Counted from the first letter of the stretch, positions 31,865 through 41,106 are shown. The stretch: 55,897 bases of DNA from CAZTAO01 sp964611645 (GCA_964611645.1 CAZTAO010000029.1:1-55897), one strand, 5' to 3'. The notes: generated from the sequence alone by a model not told the origin. Made by a program: numbers and translations.

Positions 31865-33883
31865 ATGAGAATCAATAGAACCGCAGTTGTGTGTTGGATA
31901 GCCCTGGCGGTGATGTGTCAGTCGGGGGTTTGGTCGGCTACAAAGCCGTCAGCCCCAGGCACGGCATCTAAAAAGATGAACCCGCAAGACCTATGGCCGA
32001 AATGGATCGAGAAAGAGAGAATCCGCGGGGCGTATGACTATGACCACAGCGTCACCCGTGACTTCCTGGCCAAGCTCAAAGCCCACGGTATCAACACAAT
32101 GCTGCTCTCCTGGGACGGGGATGTGGACAGGCCGGAGGCTATCAGGCTTCTGAAACAGCAGGCGGACTGGTGCAAGGAAGTTGGGCTGCATGTGTTTGTC
32201 GTTATCAAACTGTGCGGCGCCAAGGACCAGTCGCGCTACCTCAAGCCCGGCGGACGCTGCTACGTGGGCGCAAATGGGGTTGCCCTGACCAAGACCCCCT
32301 GCCCGGCGGACCCCGTCTTCTGGGGGAATGTGATCACCCGACGGGCCAAGATGCTCGCTACATTCTCAACCCAGCGGTCGGCTATCGGCGGAGTTGTGAT
32401 TGACGATGAAATGTACGCCGCCGACACCTCCAACTTCCCAAGCTACTGCTACTGCGAGTGGTGCTTGAAGGAGTTCTTTGCCTACTGCAATCGCTCCGCC
32501 CCCATTATTCCTCCAGGTATCCTACCTGGAGGAATGCCAGCGTCTGAGAGCTATGCGTGGCTGGAGAAAGAGGGTCTGCTGGAGAGATTTCAGAAGTGGC
32601 AGGAGAATACCATCGAGGCCAACTGCAAGCTCACAGAGCGGACTGCCCACAAGGTATCGCCCAGTTTCGTGCTGGGATGCTTCCACCTCGACCAGCTCAG
32701 CTTCCCGCGTCCCTCCTGGGTGCGCGGTCTGGGAACGAAGGCTATGCCTGTCCTCGCGCTGCCTGAGAGCACCTATCCCAGCGGAGCCACGCCCTATCTG
32801 GTCAAGATACCAGGAATGCTGGCAGCCGTCGGCGCTCATGCCAAGTTCGCCCCGGGAATCTGGCCGAGGCAGTTTGCTGTCGAGAACCTTGCGGGCCAGC
32901 TCTTCTACTCCGCACAAGGGCCAGCGGCGAAGTATGGCCCACAGGAGTCAGTCGGTTACTGGATGTTTACCACCTACGGTCTCGCGCACCCGGAGTTCCC
33001 TCCGGAGAGCGACTACGCCCTTCCTCTGCCCCACGAGCCGTGGTGGGAAGCTATCCGCACCGCCAACGAAGAACTGGACCGACAGGCGCGCGAAGGCGAG
33101 AGCTTTGTCCCCAGGCTGGAACTCAGACACAAGCAGGACCCGCCACAAGTGGCCCTTGAGAAGATCAAGCTCTGGGGGCCAGCAAAGGTGGAGCTGAAGC
33201 CTTTATCTGAGAGCGGAGGGCAGAGAGCGGAGAGCAGAGGAGAGACGGAGCACGCGAGACTGCGCTACCAATCCGTGTACTATATCCTCGCGAAGGCAGG
33301 CGAGCCGATTCGGGCGACTCTGACATCTAAGCGCGCCGGCGACGGGCAGCAGAAGCCCGTATACGCGCTTACGGCTCCAAGCGGCAAAGTCGTCGCTCAG
33401 GGGAACGTGGAGCCGGACGGCTCCTCGTCCATTGACGCCGCGGCCCCGGAGGACGGTCTCTACAAGCTCGCTCTGAGCATAGAGCAGCACGCTACCTCGG
33501 TTGCGATTGAGAATCAGTATGCCGTGATCAGCCTGGCCGAAGAAGTATGCATGATACGCAGTAGCCCGCGGCTCTACTTCTACGTCCCGTCGGACGTGGA
33601 GCAGTTCACTGTACAGGCAGTTAGCCCTGACGCCCTGCAGATCAAGCTGGTTATCTTCGCGCCGGATGGGTCAGAGGCCGTGACTGCGGAATCTCTGGAC
33701 CTCGCCCCCGCGAAGGCTGTAGTTGAAGTGAAGCCGGAGCAGCGGGGGAAGGTGTGGTCGTTCCAGCCTGTGCCCGCGAGCCGTGGGCAGTATTACTCGG
33801 CGAACGTGACACTAAGCGCTAACCTGCCGCAATACCTGGCGCAAAGCCCGGAAGCACTGCTTGTTCCGGTGGATGTGAAGTGA
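31865..33883 (+). CDS. Secreted TIM-barrel glycosidase-like protein (paralog 2)
   Basis: 672 residues, clearly paralogous to the gene at 29812 from end to end. A signal peptide (about 1-25, ending GVWSAT) is followed by LWPKWIEKERIRGAYDYDH, AHGINTMLLSWDGDVD, GGVVIDDEMYAADT with CYCEWC. Compared with the paralog it has two inserts: PPGILPGG with flanking CNRSAPIIP from a palindrome at 32507-32535, and ESGGQRAESRGETEH from a purine-rich repeat near 33210-33250. Both sit in loops between secondary-structure elements. The C-terminal half is beta-rich. The start has a weak ribosome site (GCAGAG). The paralog pair lies in tandem. Confidence 0.72.
   Translation: MRINRTAVVCWIALAVMCQSGVWSATKPSAPGTASKKMNPQDLWPKWIEKERIRGAYDYDHSVTRDFLAKLKAHGINTMLLSWDGDVDRPEAIRLLKQQADWCKEVGLHVFVVIKLCGAKDQSRYLKPGGRCYVGANGVALTKTPCPADPVFWGNVITRRAKMLATFSTQRSAIGGVVIDDEMYAADTSNFPSYCYCEWCLKEFFAYCNRSAPIIPPGILPGGMPASESYAWLEKEGLLERFQKWQENTIEANCKLTERTAHKVSPSFVLGCFHLDQLSFPRPSWVRGLGTKAMPVLALPESTYPSGATPYLVKIPGMLAAVGAHAKFAPGIWPRQFAVENLAGQLFYSAQGPAAKYGPQESVGYWMFTTYGLAHPEFPPESDYALPLPHEPWWEAIRTANEELDRQAREGESFVPRLELRHKQDPPQVALEKIKLWGPAKVELKPLSESGGQRAESRGETEHARLRYQSVYYILAKAGEPIRATLTSKRAGDGQQKPVYALTAPSGKVVAQGNVEPDGSSSIDAAAPEDGLYKLALSIEQHATSVAIENQYAVISLAEEVCMIRSSPRLYFYVPSDVEQFTVQAVSPDALQIKLVIFAPDGSEAVTAESLDLAPAKAVVEVKPEQRGKVWSFQPVPASRGQYYSANVTLSANLPQYLAQSPEALLVPVDVK
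32507..32535. repeat. Perfect palindrome inside a coding region (CCTCCAGGT family)
   Basis: ATTCCTCCAGGTA-TCC-TACCTGGAGGAAT: 13-bp perfect arms and a 3-nt loop, in frame, encoding part of IIPPGILPGGMP. It shares CCTCCAGGT/ACCTGGAGG with the intergenic palindromes at 38584 and 38635. Confidence 0.8.
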
Positions 33884-33913
33884 CATGCCCTGATGGGTGA
33901 CTCAAGACTGATG

Positions 33914-33976
33914 GGTGGCGATCTCCGAATCGCCACCCCTTGAGATGGATCTGGGATAGGGATTCGGAGATCCCTA
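33914..33976. repeat. REP pair, family A, locus 2
   Basis: GGTGGCGATCTCCGAATCGCCACC (33914-33937) is followed by TAGGGATTCGGAGATCCCTA (33957-33976). The two palindromes use opposite orientation of the same six-base centre (CTCCGA, TCGGAG) with different stems (GGTGGCGAT versus TAGGGAT). They lie between the barrel-like gene ending at 33883 and the GH123-like gene at 34000. Confidence 0.8.
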
Positions 33977-33999
33977 CCCATCAACAGAGGAACGTGACC

Positions 34000-36465
34000 A
34001 TGTGGCATAGGAAGATAGCGGTAATCGCGGCGGTGACGCTCTGTCTGGTTCTCGGAGCCGGACTCTGCCAGGCCCAGGAAAGCCTGATCCAGAACGGCGA
34101 CTTTGCGGGGCCTGTGAGTGTGTCCGGTGAGAGAGAGTGCCCGGGCAACTGGGATTGCAGCCCGGCATTGGGCATCAAGAGGTTCAAGGACAGCAGCGGC
34201 GCATATTACCTGCGGCTGGAAGCCAAGACTCCTCCGGTGGGCGGCGCTTACGTGACCCAGACCATCGCTTATGATGCGCCGGAGGGCAAGCCTGCCGACT
34301 ACGCTCTGACCTGCGATGTGAAGTATGATGATTGCATACCTGGCCCCCAGGGATACATGCGGGCTCGAGTGCTGGTTCTGTACACCACTTCAGACCGCGT
34401 CTTGCACGACGGTGACTCCGCCCGCTACTTCAAGGGAACCGCAGACTGGCAGCGTATCACAATCCCCTGCACCTTTCCTCCCGACACAAAGCAGATACAG
34501 GTGCTGATGGGGTTCCATACCAGTTCGGGGGCGCTGAGCGTTCGCAATATCAAGCTCAGCCGCGCCAACCTGGCGGACCTGCCGAAAGTCCTGCCAGGTG
34601 TGGTGAGCAGGGAAGTTGGGCCGGGGATCATTGAAACCGACTATGGAGTGACCAAGACCCTGCAGGTGGCCGGGCAGTCGTGGTATGAACTTCCCGACCA
34701 TGATGCAGCCTCCAAGTGGTACCGGATGCCCGACACCAGGGGCGACTACGACCCCCTGTTTGCCAATAACCCCGCTTTCACGGAGGCGGAGAAGTCACGC
34801 GGGTTCGTTGTTTACCAGCAGCCGGATACGATGGTCGCGTCCACTTCCGGTGTTCCCGACCGCAAGCATATCCTCGATGCAGGCAAGCCCGTGCGGGTCT
34901 CATTGTGCCCCGGGGAGACCAGGTCTGCGGTGGTCGGCGTCTATCCCATAAAGAGTCTCCCAGCTTGCGAGGTGAAGTTCAGCACATTCACGGATGCCGC
35001 AGGTAACAAGATCGCGCCGGAGAACATTCGCGCGGACGTGCTGGAGTCGCTTTACAACCGCGCCAATGAGTTCCAGCAATATGTGAAGATGCCACGAGTC
35101 ATCAGGCGGTTTGGCGCCACCGATTTGGCCGCTGGAGAAGCGACCCAATTCTGGGTCTACTGCACAGCCCCGAAAGGCACACCTGCCGGAGTCTACAAAG
35201 GCAAGGCGAGGTTGTTGTCCGCGGGAGACGAGTTCGGCGCAATAGACTTCCAGATAACTGTGTACCCGTTCGAATTGGCGCAGACGCCGGTCCACTGGAG
35301 CATGTACTATTACTACCTGCCGGACCAGGATTTGGACGCCGATCTGAAGCAGATGCAGGACTGGGGGATGAACTCGGTCATATACTGCCCCCCGGCGACT
35401 TCCATCTTTGAGAGGCTCAAGGTCGACGGAAGCGGCAATCCCAGCTTTGAGTTTGGGCCGGATGATGAGTTCATGACGGCATACAAGAAGGCCGGGTATA
35501 CGCAACCCGCAATCTACTACCCGCGCCTGCTTCTGCTGAGGCTGGTGAGCCTGCTGGCCAAGGACAATGCGTTCCCGCAGGAAGATTTCTACGGGGCGAA
35601 GATACCTCTCATATCAACTGAGGCCGAGTACCCACCGGCGGCGCTTGAAGCGTACAAGAAGGTAATCAGATCGATTGCCGATCACGCTAAACAGGCTGGC
35701 TGGCCGGAGTTCATATTCTATCTCACGGACGAGCCTTTCGAGGGAATGTGGCGAGTGGCTGAGTCCGGGCTGTCATACAGACTGGCCAAAGAGGTCGCTC
35801 CTGAGATCAAGACATTCTGCACCGTCTACAGCCCTGTGTTGGCTGAGAAGTTCGGCGGGACCATCGACTATATCTCCTCGCGGGGGCTGCAGTCCGCCGC
35901 ACCCCGACCGGAGAACAAAACAATGCGCGAGGCTTGCGCGAAAACAGGCTCCAGCCTGTGGGCGTCGTGCTGGCCGCCACTGTATTGGCACAACTACTGG
36001 TTTGCCCGGGCCTATTCCGGGTTCGTCGCCGAGAAGAGCGGATTTGAGGGGATGAACGTCTGGTTCTATCCCAAGATCGGCAAAGGCTACACAGACCGCT
36101 TCAAGACCCTGCAGCCGCGTGGCAGCGAGGGCGGGCTGATCCTCACCTGGAGCACCGACAAGGGCGAGTTTGAGCACCACACGGTACTGGAGGGTATGCG
36201 CGAGGGCATCCTGGACGCCAGGTACATAGCCACCCTCAAGAATGCCATCGCCAAAGCCGAGAAGGCGGGCAGGAACGTGAAGGCATACCGTGCGGAACTG
36301 GCTAAGCTGGTCGACTCCGCCCCAACCCTGCTGGCCGATACCGGCGGCATGGCCTGGGACCGCCCGGGGTTGTTCGGGGCAGGCAAATGGAGTGTGGAGG
36401 AGAACGAAAGACTGCGCGAGCGTATCGCGGCGATGATTGTTGAGTTGGGCAAGAAAGGGAAGTAA
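34000..36465 (+). CDS. Secreted GH123-like (DUF4091) glycoside hydrolase
   Basis: 821 residues from the ATG at 34000 (AGAGG upstream); an upstream in-frame ATG would read through the repeats at 33914-33976. A signal peptide ends near GLCQAQ (23). A carbohydrate-binding-like beta-domain (about 25-190, SLIQNGDFAGP) precedes a second beta-domain and a barrel (from ~430) with TPVHWSMYYYYLP, MNSVIYCPP, EFIFYLTDEPFEG and the MNVWFYPK strand. The Asp-Glu of TDEP matches the catalytic DE of GH123 beta-N-acetylgalactosaminidases and the DUF4091 family, but the substrate is not proven. It is followed 2 bases later by the gene at 36468, so they are coupled. Confidence 0.78.
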   Translation: MWHRKIAVIAAVTLCLVLGAGLCQAQESLIQNGDFAGPVSVSGERECPGNWDCSPALGIKRFKDSSGAYYLRLEAKTPPVGGAYVTQTIAYDAPEGKPADYALTCDVKYDDCIPGPQGYMRARVLVLYTTSDRVLHDGDSARYFKGTADWQRITIPCTFPPDTKQIQVLMGFHTSSGALSVRNIKLSRANLADLPKVLPGVVSREVGPGIIETDYGVTKTLQVAGQSWYELPDHDAASKWYRMPDTRGDYDPLFANNPAFTEAEKSRGFVVYQQPDTMVASTSGVPDRKHILDAGKPVRVSLCPGETRSAVVGVYPIKSLPACEVKFSTFTDAAGNKIAPENIRADVLESLYNRANEFQQYVKMPRVIRRFGATDLAAGEATQFWVYCTAPKGTPAGVYKGKARLLSAGDEFGAIDFQITVYPFELAQTPVHWSMYYYYLPDQDLDADLKQMQDWGMNSVIYCPPATSIFERLKVDGSGNPSFEFGPDDEFMTAYKKAGYTQPAIYYPRLLLLRLVSLLAKDNAFPQEDFYGAKIPLISTEAEYPPAALEAYKKVIRSIADHAKQAGWPEFIFYLTDEPFEGMWRVAESGLSYRLAKEVAPEIKTFCTVYSPVLAEKFGGTIDYISSRGLQSAAPRPENKTMREACAKTGSSLWASCWPPLYWHNYWFARAYSGFVAEKSGFEGMNVWFYPKIGKGYTDRFKTLQPRGSEGGLILTWSTDKGEFEHHTVLEGMREGILDARYIATLKNAIAKAEKAGRNVKAYRAELAKLVDSAPTLLADTGGMAWDRPGLFGAGKWSVEENERLRERIAAMIVELGKKGK

Positions 36466-36467
36466 CT

Positions 36468-37622
36468 ATGCGTTGCAAGCGATTACTAGTGGTGCTGGCT
36501 GCCGGATGTCTTCTGGCCGCTGCCGCAGTTCAATGTACGGCGGTGGAGAAGAAGCTGATCCAGTTCTCCGGAGCCGCTCGGACACCCGCATACGCCAAGG
36601 ACAACTACCAGGAGATGGACAAGTTGCCGTTCGATGGCACGGTATTCCTGCTGGGCAGAGGTGCTGACCGGCCGCATGCAGGCAAGCCGTGGGATAACCT
36701 TAGCTGGGGATGCTGGGGGCATAGGTACTTCAAGTGGGAAGACGTGAAGCACAATGTCGATGAGTTGAATGCGGCGAAGTTCAAGAGACTCACCAACAAC
36801 TTCATCATGATGACAGTGGTTCCCGGCGACGCCGACTGGTTCGATGACTTCGGACCCATTGTCCACAACTACAGGCTTGCGGCGCGAATCGCGAAGCAGG
36901 TCCCCCACTGCAAGGGCATTCTTTTCGATTCCGAGGCGTATGGGACTCAGAAGTTCTCCAGCATGTGGGACTACGACAGCAACTACGGCTATCAGCGCTA
37001 TTCCGACACCTACACCTACGATGAGTACGCGGCTCAGGCCAGGCTGCGGGGCAGAGAGATAATGAACGCGATGCAGGAGGAGTATCCCGGCCTGACTGTG
37101 TTCATAAGCCACAGCTATACTTTGGTCTGGCTGAACTGGATGAGAGACCCCAGCCGCAAGAAGGAACCTGCGTGGTGCTATACTTTGCTGACACCTTTCC
37201 TGGACGGCTTCCATGACGCCGCGAAGGGCGGGACGAAGATAGTCGACGGGCGAGAGACAGCTTACCTGTACAAAACCAAGGCGGAGTTCGACCAAGCCTA
37301 CAATGAAGGCGCGGAGGAGATCCTGCGGATGGTCGCGGACCCGGAGAAGTACAAGAAGGTCAGGAGCCTGGGTTTCGGGCTGTATATGGATGCCCCCGCC
37401 AGGCAGGGAGCCTACGGCTCCTGGATGCCCGATGATCCCAAGACCTGGTGGTTCACCCCCGCCGAATGGGAGCAGTCTGTGAAGCTAGCCTTGGAGAGGT
37501 CCGACGAGTATGTGTGGATATACAGCGAGAAACCCGGATGGTGGGGCGAGTGGAAAGCCAATATGCCACAGGGATACTATGACGGCACAGTCCGAGCCTA
37601 CGAGTCGAAGGGGGGCAAGTGA
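36468..37622 (+). CDS. Secreted TIM-barrel-like protein of unknown function
   Basis: 384 residues with a signal peptide (about 1-26, MRCKRLLVVLAAGCLLAAAA). The barrel-like part has KFKRLTNNFIMMTVVPGDADWFDDF, GILFDSEAYGTQ (Asp-x-Glu after a strand, best catalytic candidates) and SHSYTLVWLNW. Aromatic-rich stretches (WWFTPAEWEQSV, GWWGEWKANMPQGY) look like a substrate cleft. It is distantly reminiscent of the proteins at 9063 and 12144 but not clearly the same family. AAGGGAAG precedes the ATG. The stop TGA shares one base with the ATG of the FGE-like gene, so translation is coupled. Confidence 0.7.
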   Translation: MRCKRLLVVLAAGCLLAAAAVQCTAVEKKLIQFSGAARTPAYAKDNYQEMDKLPFDGTVFLLGRGADRPHAGKPWDNLSWGCWGHRYFKWEDVKHNVDELNAAKFKRLTNNFIMMTVVPGDADWFDDFGPIVHNYRLAARIAKQVPHCKGILFDSEAYGTQKFSSMWDYDSNYGYQRYSDTYTYDEYAAQARLRGREIMNAMQEEYPGLTVFISHSYTLVWLNWMRDPSRKKEPAWCYTLLTPFLDGFHDAAKGGTKIVDGRETAYLYKTKAEFDQAYNEGAEEILRMVADPEKYKKVRSLGFGLYMDAPARQGAYGSWMPDDPKTWWFTPAEWEQSVKLALERSDEYVWIYSEKPGWWGEWKANMPQGYYDGTVRAYESKGGK

Positions 37623-38521
37623 TGAGAAAGCTTATTCAGATCATTCTTACACTCGTCATCATCCTGAGCCTGTCGAAGGATGCATGGGCGGCAACCTCCG
37701 ACATACCTGACGGCTGGATTGTCTCCCCGATCAACACCAAATCCCCCGGCCAGGCCGGTTACAGCATCAGGCACAAAGACACGGGGATGGAACTGCTTTG
37801 GGTCCCTGCCGCAACGTATCTGATGGGCAGCACCGAGGCTGAGGCACAGCGGGCTGTCAAGGAACACAAGGCTTATCCGGAGCGAATGGCGAACGAGCAG
37901 CCGGCGCACGAGGTGGACCTTAGCGGCTATTGGATCGGGCGGACTGAAGTGACCGCGGGCCAGTGGCGCAAGGTGATGGGCACTATGCCTCCTCCCGATG
38001 ATACCAAGCGCGACCGTAATAGCCTGGGCGACGACCACCCTGTTACGTGGATGACCGTAGACGAAGCGTTGGAGTTCTGCGCTAAGCTCAGCCTGCGGTT
38101 GCCCACGGAAGCCGAGTGGGAATATGCCGCGCGCGGCCCTGAGCGAAGAGTCTTCCCCTGGGGCAACAAGTGGGATGAGAAAAAGTGCGCCAACGGCAAG
38201 AATCAGTATTGGGTCAATGGAGTTGGCTTCAGGACGTTCACGGTCGGCAGTTTCCCCGAGGGCGCCAGTTGGTGCGGGGCAATGGATATGGCGGGGAACC
38301 TGTGGGAGTTCTGCATGGATTGGTTCGACGAGACATACTATTCACACAGCCCCAAGACCAATCCCAAAGGCGGGCCGGATACAGGAAGCCCGTGGAAGCT
38401 GCGAATTGCCCGCGGAGGCTCCTACGGCAGCGACGGCCCCCACAACTTCCGCTCGGCATACAGAGTAACCGGCGGAAGCGACACCAGGCACATGGGCTAC
38501 GGGTTCCGCTGCGCGAAGTAG
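37622..38521 (+). CDS. Secreted formylglycine-generating-enzyme-like (SUMF1) protein, catalytic cysteines missing
   Basis: 299 residues from the ATG at 37622. The FGE-sulfatase (SUMF1) fold is shown by MELLWVPAATYLMGS, WIGRTEVTAGQWRKVMG, LPTEAEWEYAARGP, PWGNKWD, GNLWEFCMDW and a final GYGFRCAK. In active FGE the last segment carries two copper-binding cysteines. Here the stretch is GGSYGSDGPHNFRSAYR (265-281), with neither. No sulfatase was noticed in the window. It is probably a SUMF1-fold protein with another role, for example glycan binding. The signal peptide (to about AWAA, 24) is partly encoded by a REP-like sequence (37657-37683). The start codon overlaps the upstream stop. Confidence 0.8.
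   Translation: MRKLIQIILTLVIILSLSKDAWAATSDIPDGWIVSPINTKSPGQAGYSIRHKDTGMELLWVPAATYLMGSTEAEAQRAVKEHKAYPERMANEQPAHEVDLSGYWIGRTEVTAGQWRKVMGTMPPPDDTKRDRNSLGDDHPVTWMTVDEALEFCAKLSLRLPTEAEWEYAARGPERRVFPWGNKWDEKKCANGKNQYWVNGVGFRTFTVGSFPEGASWCGAMDMAGNLWEFCMDWFDETYYSHSPKTNPKGGPDTGSPWKLRIARGGSYGSDGPHNFRSAYRVTGGSDTRHMGYGFRCAK
37657..37683. repeat. REP-like sequence (family D) inside a signal-peptide region
   Basis: Matches 7198-7224 at 26 of 27 bases. Here it supplies codons for ILSLSKDA near the end of the signal peptide of the FGE-like gene. The inserted Lys-Asp lies before the predicted cleavage site. Confidence 0.75.
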
Positions 38522-38525
38522 CATG

Positions 38526-38661
38526 ACTGGCTGAGAAGCTGAGGAGTTGAGAAGCGGAGAAGCAGAGGAGCAGCGCTTCTCATCCCTCCAGGTTCCCCGA
38601 ACCTGGAGGGGGACTTGGTGCGGTAGGTGCGTTACCCTCCAGGTAGGGACTACCTGGAGGG
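38526..38661. repeat. Purine-rich repeat and two CCTCCAGGT palindromes
   Basis: 38584-38610: stem CCCTCCAGGTTC, loop CCC, 12 bp perfect. 38635-38661: stem CCCTCCAGGTAG, loop GGA, 12 bp perfect. Before them lies GAGAAGCTGAGGAGTTGAGAAG (38531-38552), a near copy of 23508-23529. No T-run follows, and no promoter is recognised before the ABC genes. Confidence 0.78.
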
Positions 38662-38698
38662 ATGGTTTCATTTTGGCATTACTTGACGGTAGGTATCG

Positions 38699-41104
38699 AT
38701 GAGACGTGTCTTCCTATTATGTTCCGTGATCTTGTGTGCGCTGCTGCTCGTCTGTGGCGCGGCGGACTGCCGCATTATTACCCTCAAGGTGAACTACCTG
38801 CCGGATTTCTCCTCTCAAGATGCGGAGACCAAGGCGGAGAGCGCGGTTATCCGCAGGTTCCTGGAAATTCACCCGGACGTGCGACTGGTCAAGGGCGCGG
38901 GTCTGCAGATGGAGGGGAAGACCATGGAAGTGGTCCCCCTGATGCAGATAGCCGGTGATATATCCCCGCAGGTCATATACGTCAACTTCCGCTTCTCCGA
39001 CACCTACATCCAGAAGGGCTTCCTGAAGCCGCTGGACGAGTATATGAAGGGGATGAGCAAGGAAGAGTTGGACAGGCGCGTGCCGCCTTCGATGCGAGGA
39101 GTCTGCTACCGCAAAGGCCCCGACGGCAAGAAGCACTGGTATGCCCTGCCCACTGCAAAGGTTATCCGGGCGCTGGTGTATCGGCGAGACCTCTTTGCCA
39201 AGGCCGGCCTCGACCCCGACAGACCCCCACGGACCTGGAGTGAGATGGAAGCCTATTGCCGGAAACTCGCCAATCCAGCCGAGGGCAAGTATGGGATGGG
39301 GTTCATTAAAGGCGAAACCAGCGCCTATGACTTCCAGAATCTAGTGTGGTCGAGAGGGGGAGAGGTGGTTGTCCAGGACAAGAATGGCGACTGGCGGCCA
39401 AACTTCAATACCAAAGAGGCGGTCGATGCGCTCTACTTCTATGTGAAACTTGTAGACACCCAGGTCCGAGGCTCCGACGGCAAGATGTACAGGGGCGTCG
39501 CGCACCGGGATACCGGCATAGACATATCCGACCCGCTCGACACCTCCGCAATGGCGCTGTACTCACTCAGCGAGCGACTGAATATCTATCAGCCTGAGAT
39601 GCTGGCCTTTGCCGCTTTTCCTCACGCCGACGGGACCACCGCCAGCCGCTCGGAGATAAACTCCCGAATGCTGGGGGTGTTTGCGGGAACCAAGGACCCG
39701 GACCTGGCCAGAGCGGCATTCGATTACATCGCATTCCTGGACAGCGACGAAGCCAACTCCATCCGGGCCAAGATATATGTCCAGAGAGGCTATGGGCGGT
39801 TTGTGAATCCGCAGGTGCTCAAGAGGTTCGGCTACACTGATTACCTCAAACAAGTAGACAAGGAATGGATCAAAGTCTACGATGACGTGATGACCAACGG
39901 CAGGCCGGAACCTTACGGCAAGAACTGCTCGGTCATATACACCGAGCTTTCCAGGCCGGTTGAACAGGCAGTCTATGACAAGGCCGTGATAGCCGCGCTG
40001 GACAAGGGCGATGTCGCTGCCTGCAAGGCGAGACTGCTACAGATATTGGAACGCGCTCAGACAGAAACCCAGAAAAGGATGTACAACCGCCTGCCGGAGA
40101 ATGTAAGGACCAACAGGCATAGGATGACTCTGTTGTTCCTGGCGTGCGCTCTGATTGGGTTTGGCACGGCGGTCGGGGCCATAGTGAAGGTCTTCCGGCG
40201 TGAAGCGCCTGCCCAGACCCCTGGGCAGAAGAACCTGTTCTTCGCCTATCTGCTGATCTTCCCCGCCGCTGCGAGTATCCTCGTCTGGCAGTATTACCCG
40301 CTGATCAAAGGCACCCTCATCGCGTTCCAGGACTACAGCGTGATGGGGGGATCAACATACGTCGGCATAGAGAACTTCTCCACAGTGCTCTTCGACTCCA
40401 GCTTCTGGTATTCGGTGTATATCACCCTTATCTACACCGCGCTGTTTATGGCGTCGGGCTTTGTGGCGCCGATAGTGCTGGCTATGATGCTCCACGAGAT
40501 ACCATCCGGCAAGATCCTCTACAGGACTATATACTACGTCCCCGCTGTACTGTCGGGGCTGGTGGTTATGTTCCTGTGGAAGAGTTTCTACAAGCCGGCG
40601 GGGCTGCTGAATACGCTGTTATCGTTTGTAGGAATCCACATGAATACCAGTTGGCTGGATTCCCCATACCTGGCTATGTTTGCAGTGATTCTACCTGTTA
40701 TATGGGCTGGGGCAGGGCCTGGGTGCCTTATCTACCTTGCGGCTCTGAAGACCATTCCGGAAGAGCTTTACGAGGCTGCGGACGTCGACGGCGCGAGTAT
40801 GCTCAAGAAGATCACCAGCATCACCCTTCCCGGCCTGAAGATGCTGATACTGATAAACGCCGTGGGAGCGTTCATAGGCGCGTTTATGTCCAGTGAGTCG
40901 ATATTGGTAATGACAGGCGGCGGGCCATATACTCCCAACGGGGCGACGGAGGTGGTTGGGCTTCAGCTCTTCTACACGGCATTTATGTACCTGAAATTCG
41001 GGGTTGCCAACGCAATGGCATGGGTGCTTGGCTTCATGCTCATCGGCTTCACTCTCTTCCAGCTCAGGAACCTGAGCCGGGTTGAGTTCAAGGGAGGGAG
41101 ATAG
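38699..41104 (+). CDS. Fusion of extracellular solute-binding protein and MalF-type ABC permease
   Basis: 801 residues, ATG with GGTAGGT upstream. Residues 1-24 form a signal peptide. About 25-460 is a CUT1-type sugar-binding protein (HPDVRLV, VIYVNFRFSD, PTAKVIRALVYRRDLFAKAGLDP, PRTWSEMEAYCRKL). A membrane helix (476-497) then leads to a six-helix MalF-like permease (about 512-795), including an EAA loop IPEELYEAADVDGASMLKK (686-704) for the ATPase. The binding protein is therefore tethered to its own channel subunit instead of being free. No ATPase gene lies in the window, so a shared MsmK-like ATPase is needed. It pairs with the permease gene 2 bases downstream. Confidence 0.85.
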   Translation: MRRVFLLCSVILCALLLVCGAADCRIITLKVNYLPDFSSQDAETKAESAVIRRFLEIHPDVRLVKGAGLQMEGKTMEVVPLMQIAGDISPQVIYVNFRFSDTYIQKGFLKPLDEYMKGMSKEELDRRVPPSMRGVCYRKGPDGKKHWYALPTAKVIRALVYRRDLFAKAGLDPDRPPRTWSEMEAYCRKLANPAEGKYGMGFIKGETSAYDFQNLVWSRGGEVVVQDKNGDWRPNFNTKEAVDALYFYVKLVDTQVRGSDGKMYRGVAHRDTGIDISDPLDTSAMALYSLSERLNIYQPEMLAFAAFPHADGTTASRSEINSRMLGVFAGTKDPDLARAAFDYIAFLDSDEANSIRAKIYVQRGYGRFVNPQVLKRFGYTDYLKQVDKEWIKVYDDVMTNGRPEPYGKNCSVIYTELSRPVEQAVYDKAVIAALDKGDVAACKARLLQILERAQTETQKRMYNRLPENVRTNRHRMTLLFLACALIGFGTAVGAIVKVFRREAPAQTPGQKNLFFAYLLIFPAAASILVWQYYPLIKGTLIAFQDYSVMGGSTYVGIENFSTVLFDSSFWYSVYITLIYTALFMASGFVAPIVLAMMLHEIPSGKILYRTIYYVPAVLSGLVVMFLWKSFYKPAGLLNTLLSFVGIHMNTSWLDSPYLAMFAVILPVIWAGAGPGCLIYLAALKTIPEELYEAADVDGASMLKKITSITLPGLKMLILINAVGAFIGAFMSSESILVMTGGGPYTPNGATEVVGLQLFYTAFMYLKFGVANAMAWVLGFMLIGFTLFQLRNLSRVEFKGGR

Positions 41105-41106
41105 AT

